A DNA stretch of 21,848 bases from a virus: the IMG/VR virus record IMGVR_UViG_3300031715_000026, positions 1-21,848 of that record; one strand, 5' to 3'. The notes beneath the pieces were generated by a model that worked only from the letters and a program-made list of their open reading frames with translations, searched no databases and had not been told where the DNA came from. Both the position numbers and the translations under genes were made by a program. Of this stretch, positions 1-7,203 are shown piece after piece (position 1 is the stretch's first letter; the number at the start of each line of letters is the position of its first letter).

Positions 1-262
1 GCCAAATGGGGGACAGGACATTGGTCTGATCCTGCCAGAATATGCACTCGCTACCGAGCCAGTCGGTCGGCATCGGGTAGGTTAACTGCCCAGCAATCGT
101 GGAGGTGAAGGCTGCGCTCTGAAGGCACCGCGTCTTCCTCACGTACTCCTGCTGGGCGAGGTTCACGAGAGCCAGCATCCGCGCGGTAGAGAAGAATGCT
201 GGATTAGGCTCTATTACCTCGGAGCGGCAGTCACTTACTAATTGAGCCCCAGTTGTACTCAT
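1..262 (-). CDS. Adaptor-like virion protein, N-terminal part (runs off the window)
   Basis: An open frame starts at the ATG at 262 and reads leftward 87 codons without a stop, so only the N-terminus is seen. It has an N-terminal segment (GAQLVSDCRSEV), then a helix with LALVNLAQQEYVRKT, then a strand pair around AGQLTYPMPTDWLGSE. This layout (short helix, helix with an L-N-x-x-Q core, then a G-x-x-x-Y-P-x-P-x-D turn) resembles phage head-tail adaptor or neck proteins; that is an impression from pattern, not a confirmed family. GGTGAG lies upstream as a weak ribosome site, and the preceding gene stops 3 bases before the start, so translation is probably coupled. Confidence 0.72.
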   Translation of the reverse strand, partial: MSTTGAQLVSDCRSEVIEPNPAFFSTARMLALVNLAQQEYVRKTRCLQSAAFTSTIAGQLTYPMPTDWLGSECIFWQDQTNVLSPIW

Positions 263-265
263 GTA

Positions 266-535
266 TTATCTCACCGCTGTTAGACGGTACGCGGGTGTTC
301 CGACAGCCGCCTTTAAATAAATCTGCTCATAGTTCGAGGACTTGAGATCACGGGTCTCTCCGTGCAGAAGCTGCCCGTGGTTATGGACGCCGTCCCAACT
401 GAAGTAGATAGCGTTCGTCCCGTCATCATTCTGGATGATGAGCTGGGTCGCCTCGATCCCAAAAGCGAATTGTTGGTACGAGGTGGTGAGTGCCGTTACG
501 GTCTGATCTGAATAGAAACCTTGCACAAATGCCAT
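266..535 (-). CDS. Small virion beta protein, paralogue of the 2944-3552 C-terminus
   Basis: An 89-residue protein with a clear AAGGAG ribosome site 8 bases before its ATG. Almost all of it is a beta-rich domain with the landmarks QGFYSD, LTTSYQ, SWDG, NHG and a final PAYRL strand. The same landmarks occur in the same order in the last ~90 residues of the protein at 2944-3552, so the two are paralogues. Its position between the fibre-like gene and the adaptor-like gene suggests a virion decoration, head-fibre or tail part. It has no signal peptide, Cys pair or catalytic motif. The function is inferred only from position and the paralogy. Confidence 0.8.
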   Translation of the reverse strand: MAFVQGFYSDQTVTALTTSYQQFAFGIEATQLIIQNDDGTNAIYFSWDGVHNHGQLLHGETRDLKSSNYEQIYLKAAVGTPAYRLTAVR

Positions 536-571
536 ATTAAGCTCCTTTGTTCATGTGAGAATGTTTGTGTG

Positions 572-841
572 TCATTGCGGTGCTTGCTGGGGCGTGGAAG
601 ACGCCGACAGCGGTGGTTGTGGCTGTGTCAGTGACTGCCAAGCACCAATCAGTAGTGGGTTTGCCACATAAAAGTTGACTATGGCATCCGCTATAACGGC
701 CTCTGAAGCATCTTTTCTCGCCAATAGACCCAGCAAATCAAACGACTCTATACCATTCGGTCCTAGTATCTGAAAGGCCGGATTGCCGTTATATCCTAGG
801 AGGTATTTCATCCGCTTGTCATCCGCGTCAGAGAATGCCAT
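572..841 (-). CDS. Small hypothetical protein of the virion operon
   Basis: An 89-residue frame with no recognised family. The N-terminal two thirds look helical (DADDKRMKYLLGYNG, then a hydrophobic helix IADAIVNFYVANPLLIGAW). The last 20 residues are Pro/Gln/Ser-rich and probably disordered. It starts 13 bases after the fibre-like gene ends. No good Shine-Dalgarno site is seen before the ATG, so it probably depends on coupling to the gene upstream. The adjacent fibre gene and tail adaptor suggest a minor virion or assembly protein, but nothing in the sequence proves it. Confidence 0.7.
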   Translation of the reverse strand: MAFSDADDKRMKYLLGYNGNPAFQILGPNGIESFDLLGLLARKDASEAVIADAIVNFYVANPLLIGAWQSLTQPQPPLSASSTPQQAPQ

Positions 842-854
842 GGTAATGGGTATA

Positions 855-2537
855 CTAGCTTGCTTTCTGTAATACTGCCACTATAGTGATATGGTTTGTC
901 GGTGTCGTAGTGCTATTTGTAATCGTCCATGCCGTGTTCGCGGTAGCCGCTGGAAGCGGAGGGTTGAAGTTTATGTTCACTTGGTCCTCTCCAGCGGCGG
1001 TAGCCAATCCCTGTGTCAAGTCGAATATGTAGCTATTTGTCCCATCCGACAGCGTCACAGTGTACGCGGTGGAGGTGGTGGCCGCAGGCGTTGTAGTTAC
1101 CATCAGATTTGAGATGTCTGCGAATATCCCAGCGCCTTGGGCCGCTAAGACCGTCGTCGCAGCAGTAGAGGCGGCGATAGTCGTGGCCTTAGAGACAACC
1201 TGGCTTCGGCGGTAGGGCTTAACAAATGCGCTTCCGGCATAGTCGCATTGAACGGCTACGGATTGTCCGGCTGTAAGAGAAGGGGCCGTAGTCTGGGCTA
1301 CCGTTAGGATAGCCAGGCCGTTGGCTGGCGCCGTAGCGGCAGTAATAACAGCATCCAGCACACCTGCGGAACTGCCAGTAACACCCACCTTTAGCGTACC
1401 GGCAGCGGCGGTAGCAGTTGCAGACCCGCCAACTTGGGTTATATTTTGAGTCCAGGGTGTGGCGTTTGCCGTGCCTTGGTTGACGGTTCCTGATATTGGT
1501 TGAGTTGTAGCACTTCCATCCACTTTAACTGAAACGCCACCAGCTGTCAGTGGCAGGGGTTGATATTGGGCCGTCGCATCAGCCGTCTCTCCGCCAATCA
1601 CCAACAATGGAACTTCAGCCGTAGACCCGTCGACTATCGTACCGATCACGTTGACGGTATTCGTAATAGTCGTGCTGGCTAGTGTGGTAGGCACAGCGGA
1701 CTGGTCTGAGGCGATTACCACAGGCGAGGAGTTCGCCATGGTCTTCTGGCCAACAGAGGGTGTGTTCGTAACAAGGGTGGAAAGCGAAGCTATCTCAGTT
1801 GCCTGATTGGCCGATGTGGCTGCTCCCGAGGGGAGCGGTAGAGCAGCTGCTGAAACAGCAAATGTTCCTGTTCCTGCATTTGCTATAATAGTACCTGAGT
1901 CTACAACAGTATGAAGATTGGTCCCTGTAGGCTGGACAACCATGGTCGTAGGTGCGGTATCAACAACCACGTGTAAATTAGTTCCAGTGGGCTGAACAAC
2001 TGTCACCGTGTCAGCCGACGTGAGCGCCCTTATAGCGCGAGGGTCTACCTGTATGCCAGCGACATCGATGCCCACGTCCAAGGCCCTTTGAGCGCCGTTG
2101 GCCTGCGAGGTGATGTCATTTCCAACCCCATCGCCGAGCTGAACGTCTATCGTGCTCGCAGTGGTTAGGGGGTTGATCGTGACCGTTCCAGAGTCGATCA
2201 CAGCGTGTAAATTTGTTCCTATCGGTTGTATGACGGTGACGCTTCCTGGCAAGGACACCGGCTGTGTGGTGGCAAGCTGCGTGGTGTTGGTCTTGATCGT
2301 GTCCAGGTCGGCTTTGATGCTGTCCAAGTTTCCGCCTGTCTCCTTGGCAGCATTCGGGGCAAGGGCCTTTGGGTTCACAGACAAACCTAATGTTGGATCG
2401 ACGGTGGCCGTTCCGCCAGTGACACTGGGGTCAGCCACAACCATGGCTTGCCGATGTTGACCGGCAGTTGCCTCGGTAAACGTGTCTATCTTCTTTCCAG
2501 GTCCGTCGTTGTTAAGTTGTACGAATGATTCAGCCAT
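855..2537 (-). CDS. Fibre-like virion protein with internal repeats
   Basis: A 560-residue protein rich in Thr, Ala, Val, Ser and Gly, and poor in Cys and aromatic residues, the composition expected of a fibrous beta-structured phage protein. After an N-terminal head (about 1-65) there is a short helical linker (LDSIKADLDTIKTNTTQ, ~71-87). Three copies of a V/I-Q-P-x-G-T-N-L-H-x-V-V/I-D unit follow, near residues 103-115, 181-193 and 201-213. Degenerate SGTV/NPL strands lie between them, and a second Thr/Ala-rich half runs to the end. GAGGAT precedes the ATG. It follows the capsid accessory genes and is the longest gene in this part of the operon. A head fibre, tail fibre or appendage protein is likely; no receptor-binding or depolymerase domain can be seen. 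Confidence 0.8.
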   Translation of the reverse strand: MAESFVQLNNDGPGKKIDTFTEATAGQHRQAMVVADPSVTGGTATVDPTLGLSVNPKALAPNAAKETGGNLDSIKADLDTIKTNTTQLATTQPVSLPGSVTVIQPIGTNLHAVIDSGTVTINPLTTASTIDVQLGDGVGNDITSQANGAQRALDVGIDVAGIQVDPRAIRALTSADTVTVVQPTGTNLHVVVDTAPTTMVVQPTGTNLHTVVDSGTIIANAGTGTFAVSAAALPLPSGAATSANQATEIASLSTLVTNTPSVGQKTMANSSPVVIASDQSAVPTTLASTTITNTVNVIGTIVDGSTAEVPLLVIGGETADATAQYQPLPLTAGGVSVKVDGSATTQPISGTVNQGTANATPWTQNITQVGGSATATAAAGTLKVGVTGSSAGVLDAVITAATAPANGLAILTVAQTTAPSLTAGQSVAVQCDYAGSAFVKPYRRSQVVSKATTIAASTAATTVLAAQGAGIFADISNLMVTTTPAATTSTAYTVTLSDGTNSYIFDLTQGLATAAGEDQVNINFNPPLPAATANTAWTITNSTTTPTNHITIVAVLQKAS

Positions 2538-2548
2538 GATTTATCCTC

Positions 2549-2947
2549 TTATATGTGCGATATTCCCAGTGACATTCCCAAGTCCGCAACGGTCGGAGGC
2601 AATGCACCCTCCACTTCCATGAACACATCGATTGACCCTGAGAACCAGTCTATTGTGGGGTTTAGCAGCTCGCCTTGTGGAATGTGGTAGAAAATCTGAT
2701 TGGCGCGAAGGTTGATCGGCGTTCCCCCGCTTATAGCAAACTTTGAATCAGCTCCTGCTGCGAATACCCTGATCCCTCGACAGTTGCCAAACCCTATGAC
2801 AGACCCAGGAGCACTCAATGATCCCGCTACATAGTCAAAGTCGGTTGTCGGCACATCGGAGGTCAGCCATGGGGACGTGGACTGGCTTACCGGCTGTATG
2901 GCTGGTAGGTTGTCAACGTCAACTTGGCCGTCTTGAAAACTACTCAT
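2549..2947 (-). CDS. Small beta-rich virion protein
   Basis: A 132-residue protein whose start codon overlaps the stop of the upstream gene (ATGA), which indicates translational coupling. It begins with a Gln/Ser/Asp-rich arm (about 1-35). A beta-rich core follows with GIRVFAAGADSKFAISGG, a NQIFYHIP turn and a final strand SGSIDVFMEVEG. The order of strands loosely recalls the SWDG/NHG domain of its neighbours, so it may be a distant relative, but I cannot align it convincingly. A role in the head or tail surface is inferred from the operon. Confidence 0.75.
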   Translation of the reverse strand: MSSFQDGQVDVDNLPAIQPVSQSTSPWLTSDVPTTDFDYVAGSLSAPGSVIGFGNCRGIRVFAAGADSKFAISGGTPINLRANQIFYHIPQGELLNPTIDWFSGSIDVFMEVEGALPPTVADLGMSLGISHI

Positions 2948-3552
2948 GTGGTCGTCTTTACCATCAACTTATATGATGGCGCTCCATTGATATATTTTAA
3001 CCAGATAAAGGAAACGTTTGTCTTGTCCAAGATAGTTGATTGAAGGACCTCAACAAAGCCATGGTTGTTGATACCATCCCAGCTGTACATAATCCCAAAG
3101 TTGCCGCTGGTATTGCGATTCTGTATGGTGATGTGACGTGATACCATTGGAAATTGGAACGGTTGGTAGCTCGCGGTCAAAGGAGTAATCGTATCATCCG
3201 AGTAGAATCCTTGGAAGTTTGGCGCCACGGCCCCAGTCATGGCAGGACTTGACCCAGGCACATTTGTGTCCGTCGAATGACCGGCTGCGATCATGACAGA
3301 CACGTAATCTCCAGCGCTCATTCCTGTTCCTGACGGAATCGTCGCATCAATCGCTGCTTTGATCTGCGCATTCGTGGACACACCATTCTGAATCTGCACG
3401 AAGATGTTGTGGCTAGGGTCGGTCATGACCACTTCATGTCCGGCAAACCCACCACCTGTGTAGGTTATTGTAGGAGCATATCCCCAGCGCTTCGCGGTGT
3501 ATGTTACGAAGTTAAGTGTTGAGGACGGAAAAATGTAGGTAAGTACACCCAT
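2944..3552 (-). CDS. Two-domain virion protein with QGFYSD-SWDG C-terminal domain
   Basis: A 202-residue protein with a TTGGAG ribosome site. The N-terminal domain (about 1-105) contains ITYTGGGFAGHEVVMTD and an amphipathic helix NAQIKAAIDATI, then a Gly/Ser/Pro linker. The C-terminal domain (about 112-202) shares QGFYSD, LTASYQ, IQN, SWDG, NHG, LK and a final PSYKL strand with the separate 89-residue protein at 266-535. So one module occurs both free-standing and fused within 3 kb. This suggests duplication of a surface or attachment domain. No enzymatic motif is seen. Confidence 0.78.
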   Translation of the reverse strand: MGVLTYIFPSSTLNFVTYTAKRWGYAPTITYTGGGFAGHEVVMTDPSHNIFVQIQNGVSTNAQIKAAIDATIPSGTGMSAGDYVSVMIAAGHSTDTNVPGSSPAMTGAVAPNFQGFYSDDTITPLTASYQPFQFPMVSRHITIQNRNTSGNFGIMYSWDGINNHGFVEVLQSTILDKTNVSFIWLKYINGAPSYKLMVKTTT

Positions 3553-3567
3553 GCTAGCTCCAAGTTA

Positions 3568-4101
3568 TCAATAGATTTTGTTCTTGCCGGTCGCCTGGTC
3601 TAGGTCGAACTTGGCCTTGTCACGCTCCAACTTCTGTGCTTCCGTGTCCTTTCTGTGAATGTCCTCAGACACGTCTAAAATCTGCTCGTCCGTCAACCTC
3701 TGATCGCCCTTGCGTGCCTCGGCCTCAGTGACATAGCTCTTCACTTTGCTCAAGATCGGGTCCACGTTCGAGAACTCCGCCGCTGGAATCCGAGACAGGA
3801 AAAAGTTTGGCCAGACCTTCTGCACTTTGCGCGGCATAGTGAGCCCGCGGGCCATAAGGATGTTTACTACCCGATACCATCCACTCTTCAGGATATGACC
3901 TACCGCATCCACACTCGTGCAGACCGGAACAAAACCCTTATCAACTCCACAAATGGAAACGTAACCCTCCACTGGGTCAATGTAGTAGATACCGGCTGCA
4001 TGGCTGCTGTTCTCCAAGCAACATATCCGTAGCTTCGGATTGAGTTGCCGTAAACACCTCTGGAAGTCTCCCCCGTACATCCCGACCAGTGCTCGTCCCA
4101 T
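3568..4101 (-). CDS. Hypothetical virion-operon protein with C-terminal coiled coil
   Basis: A 177-residue protein beginning within a TAATG overlap with the gene upstream. Residues 1-~115 form a compact, Cys-containing region (CLRQLNPKLRICCLENS, then VEGYVSICGVDKGFVPVC, then a basic MPRKVQKVWPNFFLSRIP). Residues ~120-177 are highly charged and helical (ILDVSEDIHRKDTEAQKLERDKAKFDLD), a likely coiled coil. I do not recognise the family. Its place among small capsid-accessory genes suggests a virion or assembly role. The five Cys residues in the first 65 residues are unusual for this block and could bind metal or be chance. Confidence 0.75.
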   Translation of the reverse strand: MGRALVGMYGGDFQRCLRQLNPKLRICCLENSSHAAGIYYIDPVEGYVSICGVDKGFVPVCTSVDAVGHILKSGWYRVVNILMARGLTMPRKVQKVWPNFFLSRIPAAEFSNVDPILSKVKSYVTEAEARKGDQRLTDEQILDVSEDIHRKDTEAQKLERDKAKFDLDQATGKNKIY

Positions 4102-4493
4102 TAGTCGTTGTGTGCGTCCTTCCCCACCTCATCATTGCCCTGCTCTTTCACTCCGTGCTCTGAGTGGCCTTCCATGTCCTTGTCGTTAGCGGTCAGGTCC
4201 TCGATGTGCTTCTTCAGCTCGTCCATGCGGGCCTGGCTCCAATTCGGCTTTTTGACGGGCTTCTGCCCGTCCTGCTCAACATAGGGTTCCATGGAGTGGA
4301 CGTGAATCTCGGCATGTCCTGGGCCGAACTCGTCCTTCCCTAGGTTGGCATGCACGTGTCCCTTGATTACCAGCTTAACGCGGTCCCCAGGGGCCAGCTT
4401 GTCAGAGTCGTGAAGCATGTCGTGGTCAAAGTCAAGTTTCGCTGGCCTCTTGTTCTCGGTGGGTCCAATTTTAGGTTCGTCTTTGTATCCCAT
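4101..4493 (-). CDS. Charged small protein, possible capsid accessory protein
   Basis: A 130-residue acidic and His-rich protein with a clean AAGGAG site. The central part (about 32-75) has beta strands with the phrase APGDRVKLVIKGHVHANLG and EIHVHSMEP. The last third is a charged helix and tail with many Glu, Lys, Asp and His (ARMDELKKHIEDLTANDKD). The P-G-D/Q-R-x-x-L-x-x-x-G phrase recurs in the next protein (4506-4892, TPGQRISLTVTGV), so the two may share a small beta fold. Abundant His could bind metal, but no fixed motif is seen. The function is unknown. Confidence 0.75.
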   Translation of the reverse strand: MGYKDEPKIGPTENKRPAKLDFDHDMLHDSDKLAPGDRVKLVIKGHVHANLGKDEFGPGHAEIHVHSMEPYVEQDGQKPVKKPNWSQARMDELKKHIEDLTANDKDMEGHSEHGVKEQGNDEVGKDAHND

Positions 4494-4505
4494 TTCTATT
4501 TCTCC

Positions 4506-4892
4506 TTACTGCTGATTTTCGGGCTGGTCCTGCGTCTGCTGGAACAAGAATGAGCGGAATGCGTCCATCGGTCCCATCGTTATCGACTTGTCTACTGCAT
4601 CGGGTTTCACTGTAGAGGCATTTACAGGAGCCGGTGCTACGGCGTTCTGCACAGCATCTGGGACCACAGTTGCCATCCCCGCGACCCCATCTACACCAGT
4701 TACCGTTAGGCTAATACGTTGGCCAGGGGTGATCCCAGCCGGAAGGAGTGCCAATGGAATCTTGGCGGTCCCTTGGTCGGCTTTGTTTGGCTGTTGCTGC
4801 TTGATTATATTAGCCAAGCCGGTCAGTGTACCGAGTCCTTGATCGTCCATTGATTTGACGTAATTCTGGTGGATACTGTCTAAGTCCGCCAT
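4506..4892 (-). CDS. Small virion-operon protein
   Basis: A 128-residue protein starting 1 base after its upstream neighbour stops, so it is probably translationally coupled, as no strong ribosome site is seen. It has an N-terminal helix with GLGTLTGLANIIKQQQ, then strands around IPLALLPAGITPGQRISLTVTGVDG, then an Ala/Pro/Val-rich linker and a Gln-rich tail. The TPGQRISLTVTG segment matches the pattern APGDRVKLVIKG of the protein at 4101-4493, which suggests a shared small fold. No family is recognised. Confidence 0.72.
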   Translation of the reverse strand: MADLDSIHQNYVKSMDDQGLGTLTGLANIIKQQQPNKADQGTAKIPLALLPAGITPGQRISLTVTGVDGVAGMATVVPDAVQNAVAPAPVNASTVKPDAVDKSITMGPMDAFRSFLFQQTQDQPENQQ

Positions 4893-4893
4893 G

Positions 4894-5187
4894 TTAGTAG
4901 GTATTCAGGTTAGGAGCAGCCGGAGGCGGCTGGAACATGCCTGGGGTCGAAGAACCTACGACCTTGTTCCTCAGCTTGTCCATGGGCATGTTTGCGGCGT
5001 TCTGCTTTTTAGGCTTCCCGCTTTGCATCGCAGCGTGCTCGTCGTCTGATGTACCCTTGGTTTCCACGGTGAGCATGTCACCGCAGGACGGACATTTGAA
5101 CGATACATCCTTGGGTGTGTCCATCATCTTGGTTGCTCCTGGGTTGTCATCCATCATCTGAGGCATTCCGATCTTCTGGAATTCCAT
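4894..5187 (-). CDS. Small protein with a Cys-x2-Cys motif
   Basis: A 97-residue, Met- and Pro-rich protein. Its one recognisable element is FKCPSCGDMLTVET near residues 31-44, a half zinc-ribbon (CPSCG) without an obvious second Cys pair. The rest is low-complexity and probably flexible, ending in PQPPPAAP-like proline-rich sequence. It follows the 71-residue protein by 5 bases. It may be a small structural or assembly cofactor; nothing fixes its role. Confidence 0.68.
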   Translation of the reverse strand: MEFQKIGMPQMMDDNPGATKMMDTPKDVSFKCPSCGDMLTVETKGTSDDEHAAMQSGKPKKQNAANMPMDKLRNKVVGSSTPGMFQPPPAAPNLNTY

Positions 5188-5192
5188 CTAGA

Positions 5193-5408
5193 TTACATCT
5201 TTTCGCCGTTGCCGTAGTTCTCAACGCCGGACGGTCCGTCGATGCCTTCTTCTTCCGAGTTCATCGCGTCATAGGCAGAGCCTTGATCGAATCCTTTGGG
5301 AGAGGGGCCAACGGTGAGTTTTCCACTCCGCAGAGAGAACGCGTCCTTCGTTTGGCTGGGGCTCGTTTCACCTGTTGAGTCTTTCTCACTTGGTTTCTTT
5401 TTGTCCAT
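5193..5408 (-). CDS. Small hydrophilic protein downstream of the capsid gene
   Basis: A 71-residue protein with a strong AAAGGAG ribosome site 7 bases before ATG. It is almost entirely polar (Lys, Ser, Asp, Gly, Glu), with no hydrophobic core, and is probably intrinsically disordered. It is the first gene after the major capsid protein in the operon. A head-decoration or assembly role is possible but not shown. Confidence 0.68.
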   Translation of the reverse strand: MDKKKPSEKDSTGETSPSQTKDAFSLRSGKLTVGPSPKGFDQGSAYDAMNSEEEGIDGPSGVENYGNGEKM

Positions 5409-5508
5409 TTTAGTCTCCTTTCTTTCATTTTACATCTGCTGCAAATCGTGAGGATTTTTGACCCGCTACGCAGATCAGGATGATCCTCAAACCTTGGGTT
5501 TTTAAAGC

Positions 5509-6453
5509 TTACCCGTTGCTGGTTCCGATGACTTCGACGGCTCGGTTGGAGTCTAGGATCGGATAGACCGCATAGCACTTCCAGCCAATTGTTCCGTTTA
5601 AGTTCAACGGATCGGCCACGCCTGAATCACCAGGTTGGTGAACGATTTTCTGAATCCCTTGGTTGGCAACGTCTACCGCGCCAAAGGCTTCTTTCCCGAA
5701 CACCCAGCTGTGATACGTAACCGCAGACATCGCGCCTACGCCAGTGAAGATGTTCTGGGACTCTTGGAATCGGATGTTGGACATCTTTCCGAGTTCCCCA
5801 GCAAGTGCACCTTCGTGCACTTTTTCGATGCTCACGTATTTGTTCAGTTCGATCCAGCTGGCAGAGTTGCTGTCAGACTGAAGGTCGAAAGACGTATTCG
5901 GATGCACCAATCCGTGATACGTCCCATCCTCGAACGGCAGGACGGCTAACCCGCGCAGGTACGCGGAGGCTTTTCGGAAGTCGATGGCGAGGGCAACCTG
6001 AGAGACGGTCGCTTCGCTGACTGCCGTGCCCGTATACTGGATCGTCATATTGCCGGTGAGGGCGTTACGAGCGATGGTATCCAGGGACAACCCAGCCTGA
6101 TAGCCAAGTACATCATGGATAGCTTCAGTGATGTTGTCATACGCTTCCAGCATGAGCCGGTCCGAGTACGCAACATACGCGCCGTATTGCACGGGCGTCG
6201 CCAGAATCTTGGTTGACTGCCAGACTTGGCCGTTGGGGTTTACACCTTCGCCCAGGGGCGTGGTGACCGCAGCCTGGTTTACAGGGCGGAGGAACTGAAT
6301 CTGAGTACCCGTCTGACGGGGAAGGGTTCTCTTCTCAGCATTCTCTTGAAAAAACAAGGAGAACATGAGGCGGGTAAGAAGTTTGCGATCGTAGAAGATC
6401 GCTGACGCGTCATTCAGCCCGCTTGTGCTAGTTAAGTTGGGATTTAATGCCAT
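5509..6453 (-). CDS. Major capsid protein, N4-gp56 type
   Basis: A 314-residue protein that should form the icosahedral shell. The features fit the N4-gp56/P22-coat-like HK97-fold capsid family: an N-terminal arm with IFYDRKLLTRLMFSLFFQ, the TLPRQTGTQIQFLRP segment (the usual basic 'K/R-x-G-x-x-V/I-x-F-R/L-R' strand), GEGVNPNG, a helical spine (DRLMLEAYDNITEAIHDVLGYQAGLSLD) and a beta-rich C-terminus. The start has an AAAGGAAAT site. It follows the scaffold gene, as is usual, but the two are separated by an HNH endonuclease and a tRNA-like array. Its ~190-base leader of its own suggests separate, strong expression. Family assignment is by recognition of motif order. Confidence 0.88.
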   Translation of the reverse strand: MALNPNLTSTSGLNDASAIFYDRKLLTRLMFSLFFQENAEKRTLPRQTGTQIQFLRPVNQAAVTTPLGEGVNPNGQVWQSTKILATPVQYGAYVAYSDRLMLEAYDNITEAIHDVLGYQAGLSLDTIARNALTGNMTIQYTGTAVSEATVSQVALAIDFRKASAYLRGLAVLPFEDGTYHGLVHPNTSFDLQSDSNSASWIELNKYVSIEKVHEGALAGELGKMSNIRFQESQNIFTGVGAMSAVTYHSWVFGKEAFGAVDVANQGIQKIVHQPGDSGVADPLNLNGTIGWKCYAVYPILDSNRAVEVIGTSNG

Positions 6454-6644
6454 CTTAATTTCCTTTGAAACTAAAGTCTATACCTCATCAAAGTGAGCTA
6501 TAGTTGTGTGACACAATAAGTCCTTCAAGCTCCATAACGATTGTTTTAGTCATCGTCCACTTATGTTTTCACAGGGCTTATGCTTGTCTGTTATTTTTAA
6601 GTGCTCACCGTGTCCAGTCACAACTGGGGGTTTAACTGTAGTGT
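6454..6644 (-). promoter_or_regulatory. Capsid-gene leader with possible promoter, hairpin and palindrome
   Basis: These 191 bases separate the HNH gene from the capsid gene. On the minus strand TTGTGA (6618-6623) is followed after 17 bases by TTAAAA (6595-6600), a possible sigma70-type promoter. The -35 overlaps a perfect hairpin (CCAGT/ACTGG at 6614-6618 and 6623-6627). Nearer the gene is a perfect 13-base palindrome TTGTGTGACACAA (6504-6516), a possible operator. The elements are direct sequence; their activity is inferred. Confidence 0.35.
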
Positions 6645-6995
6645 TTATTTCTTATCCGTATTGACGGGGAAATTAGACTGAAAATTGTTTAAATACTGAC
6701 TAGCTAGACAATTCCACTTACTGTCTTCTTTCATACCAAGCAATGTATTACAACGAGTGCATAATAAACCACGAATAGTTCCATTTGTATGATCGTGATC
6801 AGCAGCAAGAGATTTTGTTAACTCAGTTTGATGTCGTTTACATATAGCACAACAACCCGACTGAACTTGATACAAACGATCATAGTCATATCTCATAAAT
6901 AATGAACCGTCAGTATTTTTAATACCCAGCTTTTTCCAACTTTTGTTTTGCCAGCTGATCCATCGTTTCGATTGATGATCTAAATTAATGTTCAT
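6645..6995 (-). CDS. Endonuclease VII-like HNH homing endonuclease (copy 1)
   Basis: A 116-residue protein of the recombination endonuclease VII (HNH) type, which cuts DNA. It shows C49-x2-C52, DHDH (66-69) and RGLLC-x2-CN (75-83): the two Cys pairs would hold one zinc and the His/Asn form the beta-beta-alpha-metal catalytic site. The N-terminus is basic and aromatic (KRWISWQNKSWKKLG), typical of DNA-binding arms. GAGGAG lies about 10 bases before ATG. The gene is clearly more AT-rich than the scaffold and capsid genes beside it, which suggests later acquisition. It lies between scaffold and capsid and disrupts neither. Freestanding homing endonuclease is the likeliest role; Holliday-junction resolution is an alternative. 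Confidence 0.9.
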   Translation of the reverse strand: MNINLDHQSKRWISWQNKSWKKLGIKNTDGSLFMRYDYDRLYQVQSGCCAICKRHQTELTKSLAADHDHTNGTIRGLLCTRCNTLLGMKEDSKWNCLASQYLNNFQSNFPVNTDKK

Positions 6996-7042
6996 TACCT
7001 AACACTCCTCACTATTAACTAATTTGATTAGTAACTTTAAAT

Positions 7043-7109
7043 TGGTTTGTGCGGGAGCGGCTCCTATTCCAAGGAGCACTTTCAGGCATCTATCTGGATT
7101 GCCGCACAA
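7043..7109 (-). ncRNA. tRNA-like structure with encoded CCA but no T-arm
   Basis: On the minus strand a perfect 7-base acceptor TTGTGCG/CGCACAA (7109-7103 with 7053-7047) is followed by A and CCA (7046-7043), exactly as at a tRNA 3' end. Inside are a D-like arm GGCA/TGCC (7103-7100 with 7088-7085) and a 6-base stem GCTCCT/AGGAGC (7077-7072 with 7065-7060). The loop of that stem, read with its flanks, is TTGGAAT. No T-arm with TTCRA is present, and the length with CCA is 67 bases. It could be a decayed tRNA or a specialised minimal tRNA-like RNA. Confidence 0.45.
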
Positions 7110-7123
7110 GTGACTGAACTAAA

Positions 7124-7198
7124 TGGTTGCTCGCCATGGATTTGAACCACGCCCTCTAGCTTATGAAACTAGAATGATCACCAGATCACTTGCGTGCG
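7124..7198 (-). tRNA. tRNA-Met-like gene, anticodon CAU
   Basis: On the minus strand this shows a T-arm CGTGG-TTCAAAT-CCATG, an anticodon arm CTAGT-TTCATAA-GCTAG with anticodon CAT, and a D-arm GTGA-TCTGGTGA-TCAT with the conserved GG. A 3' acceptor strand GCGAGCA is followed by A and encoded CCA. The weak point is the acceptor: the 5' strand CGCACGC pairs at only 5 of 7 positions, and positions 8-9 are AA rather than TA. CAU could mean initiator or elongator Met, or Ile if lysidine-modified. It may be functional or starting to decay. Confidence 0.62.
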
Positions 7199-7203
7199 AA
7201 ATT

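Noticed and set aside
5261-5578. 105-residue minus-strand frame across the end of the capsid gene
   Set aside because: It overlaps the capsid gene and the 71-residue gene in another frame, with no ribosome site; both real genes have strong ones.
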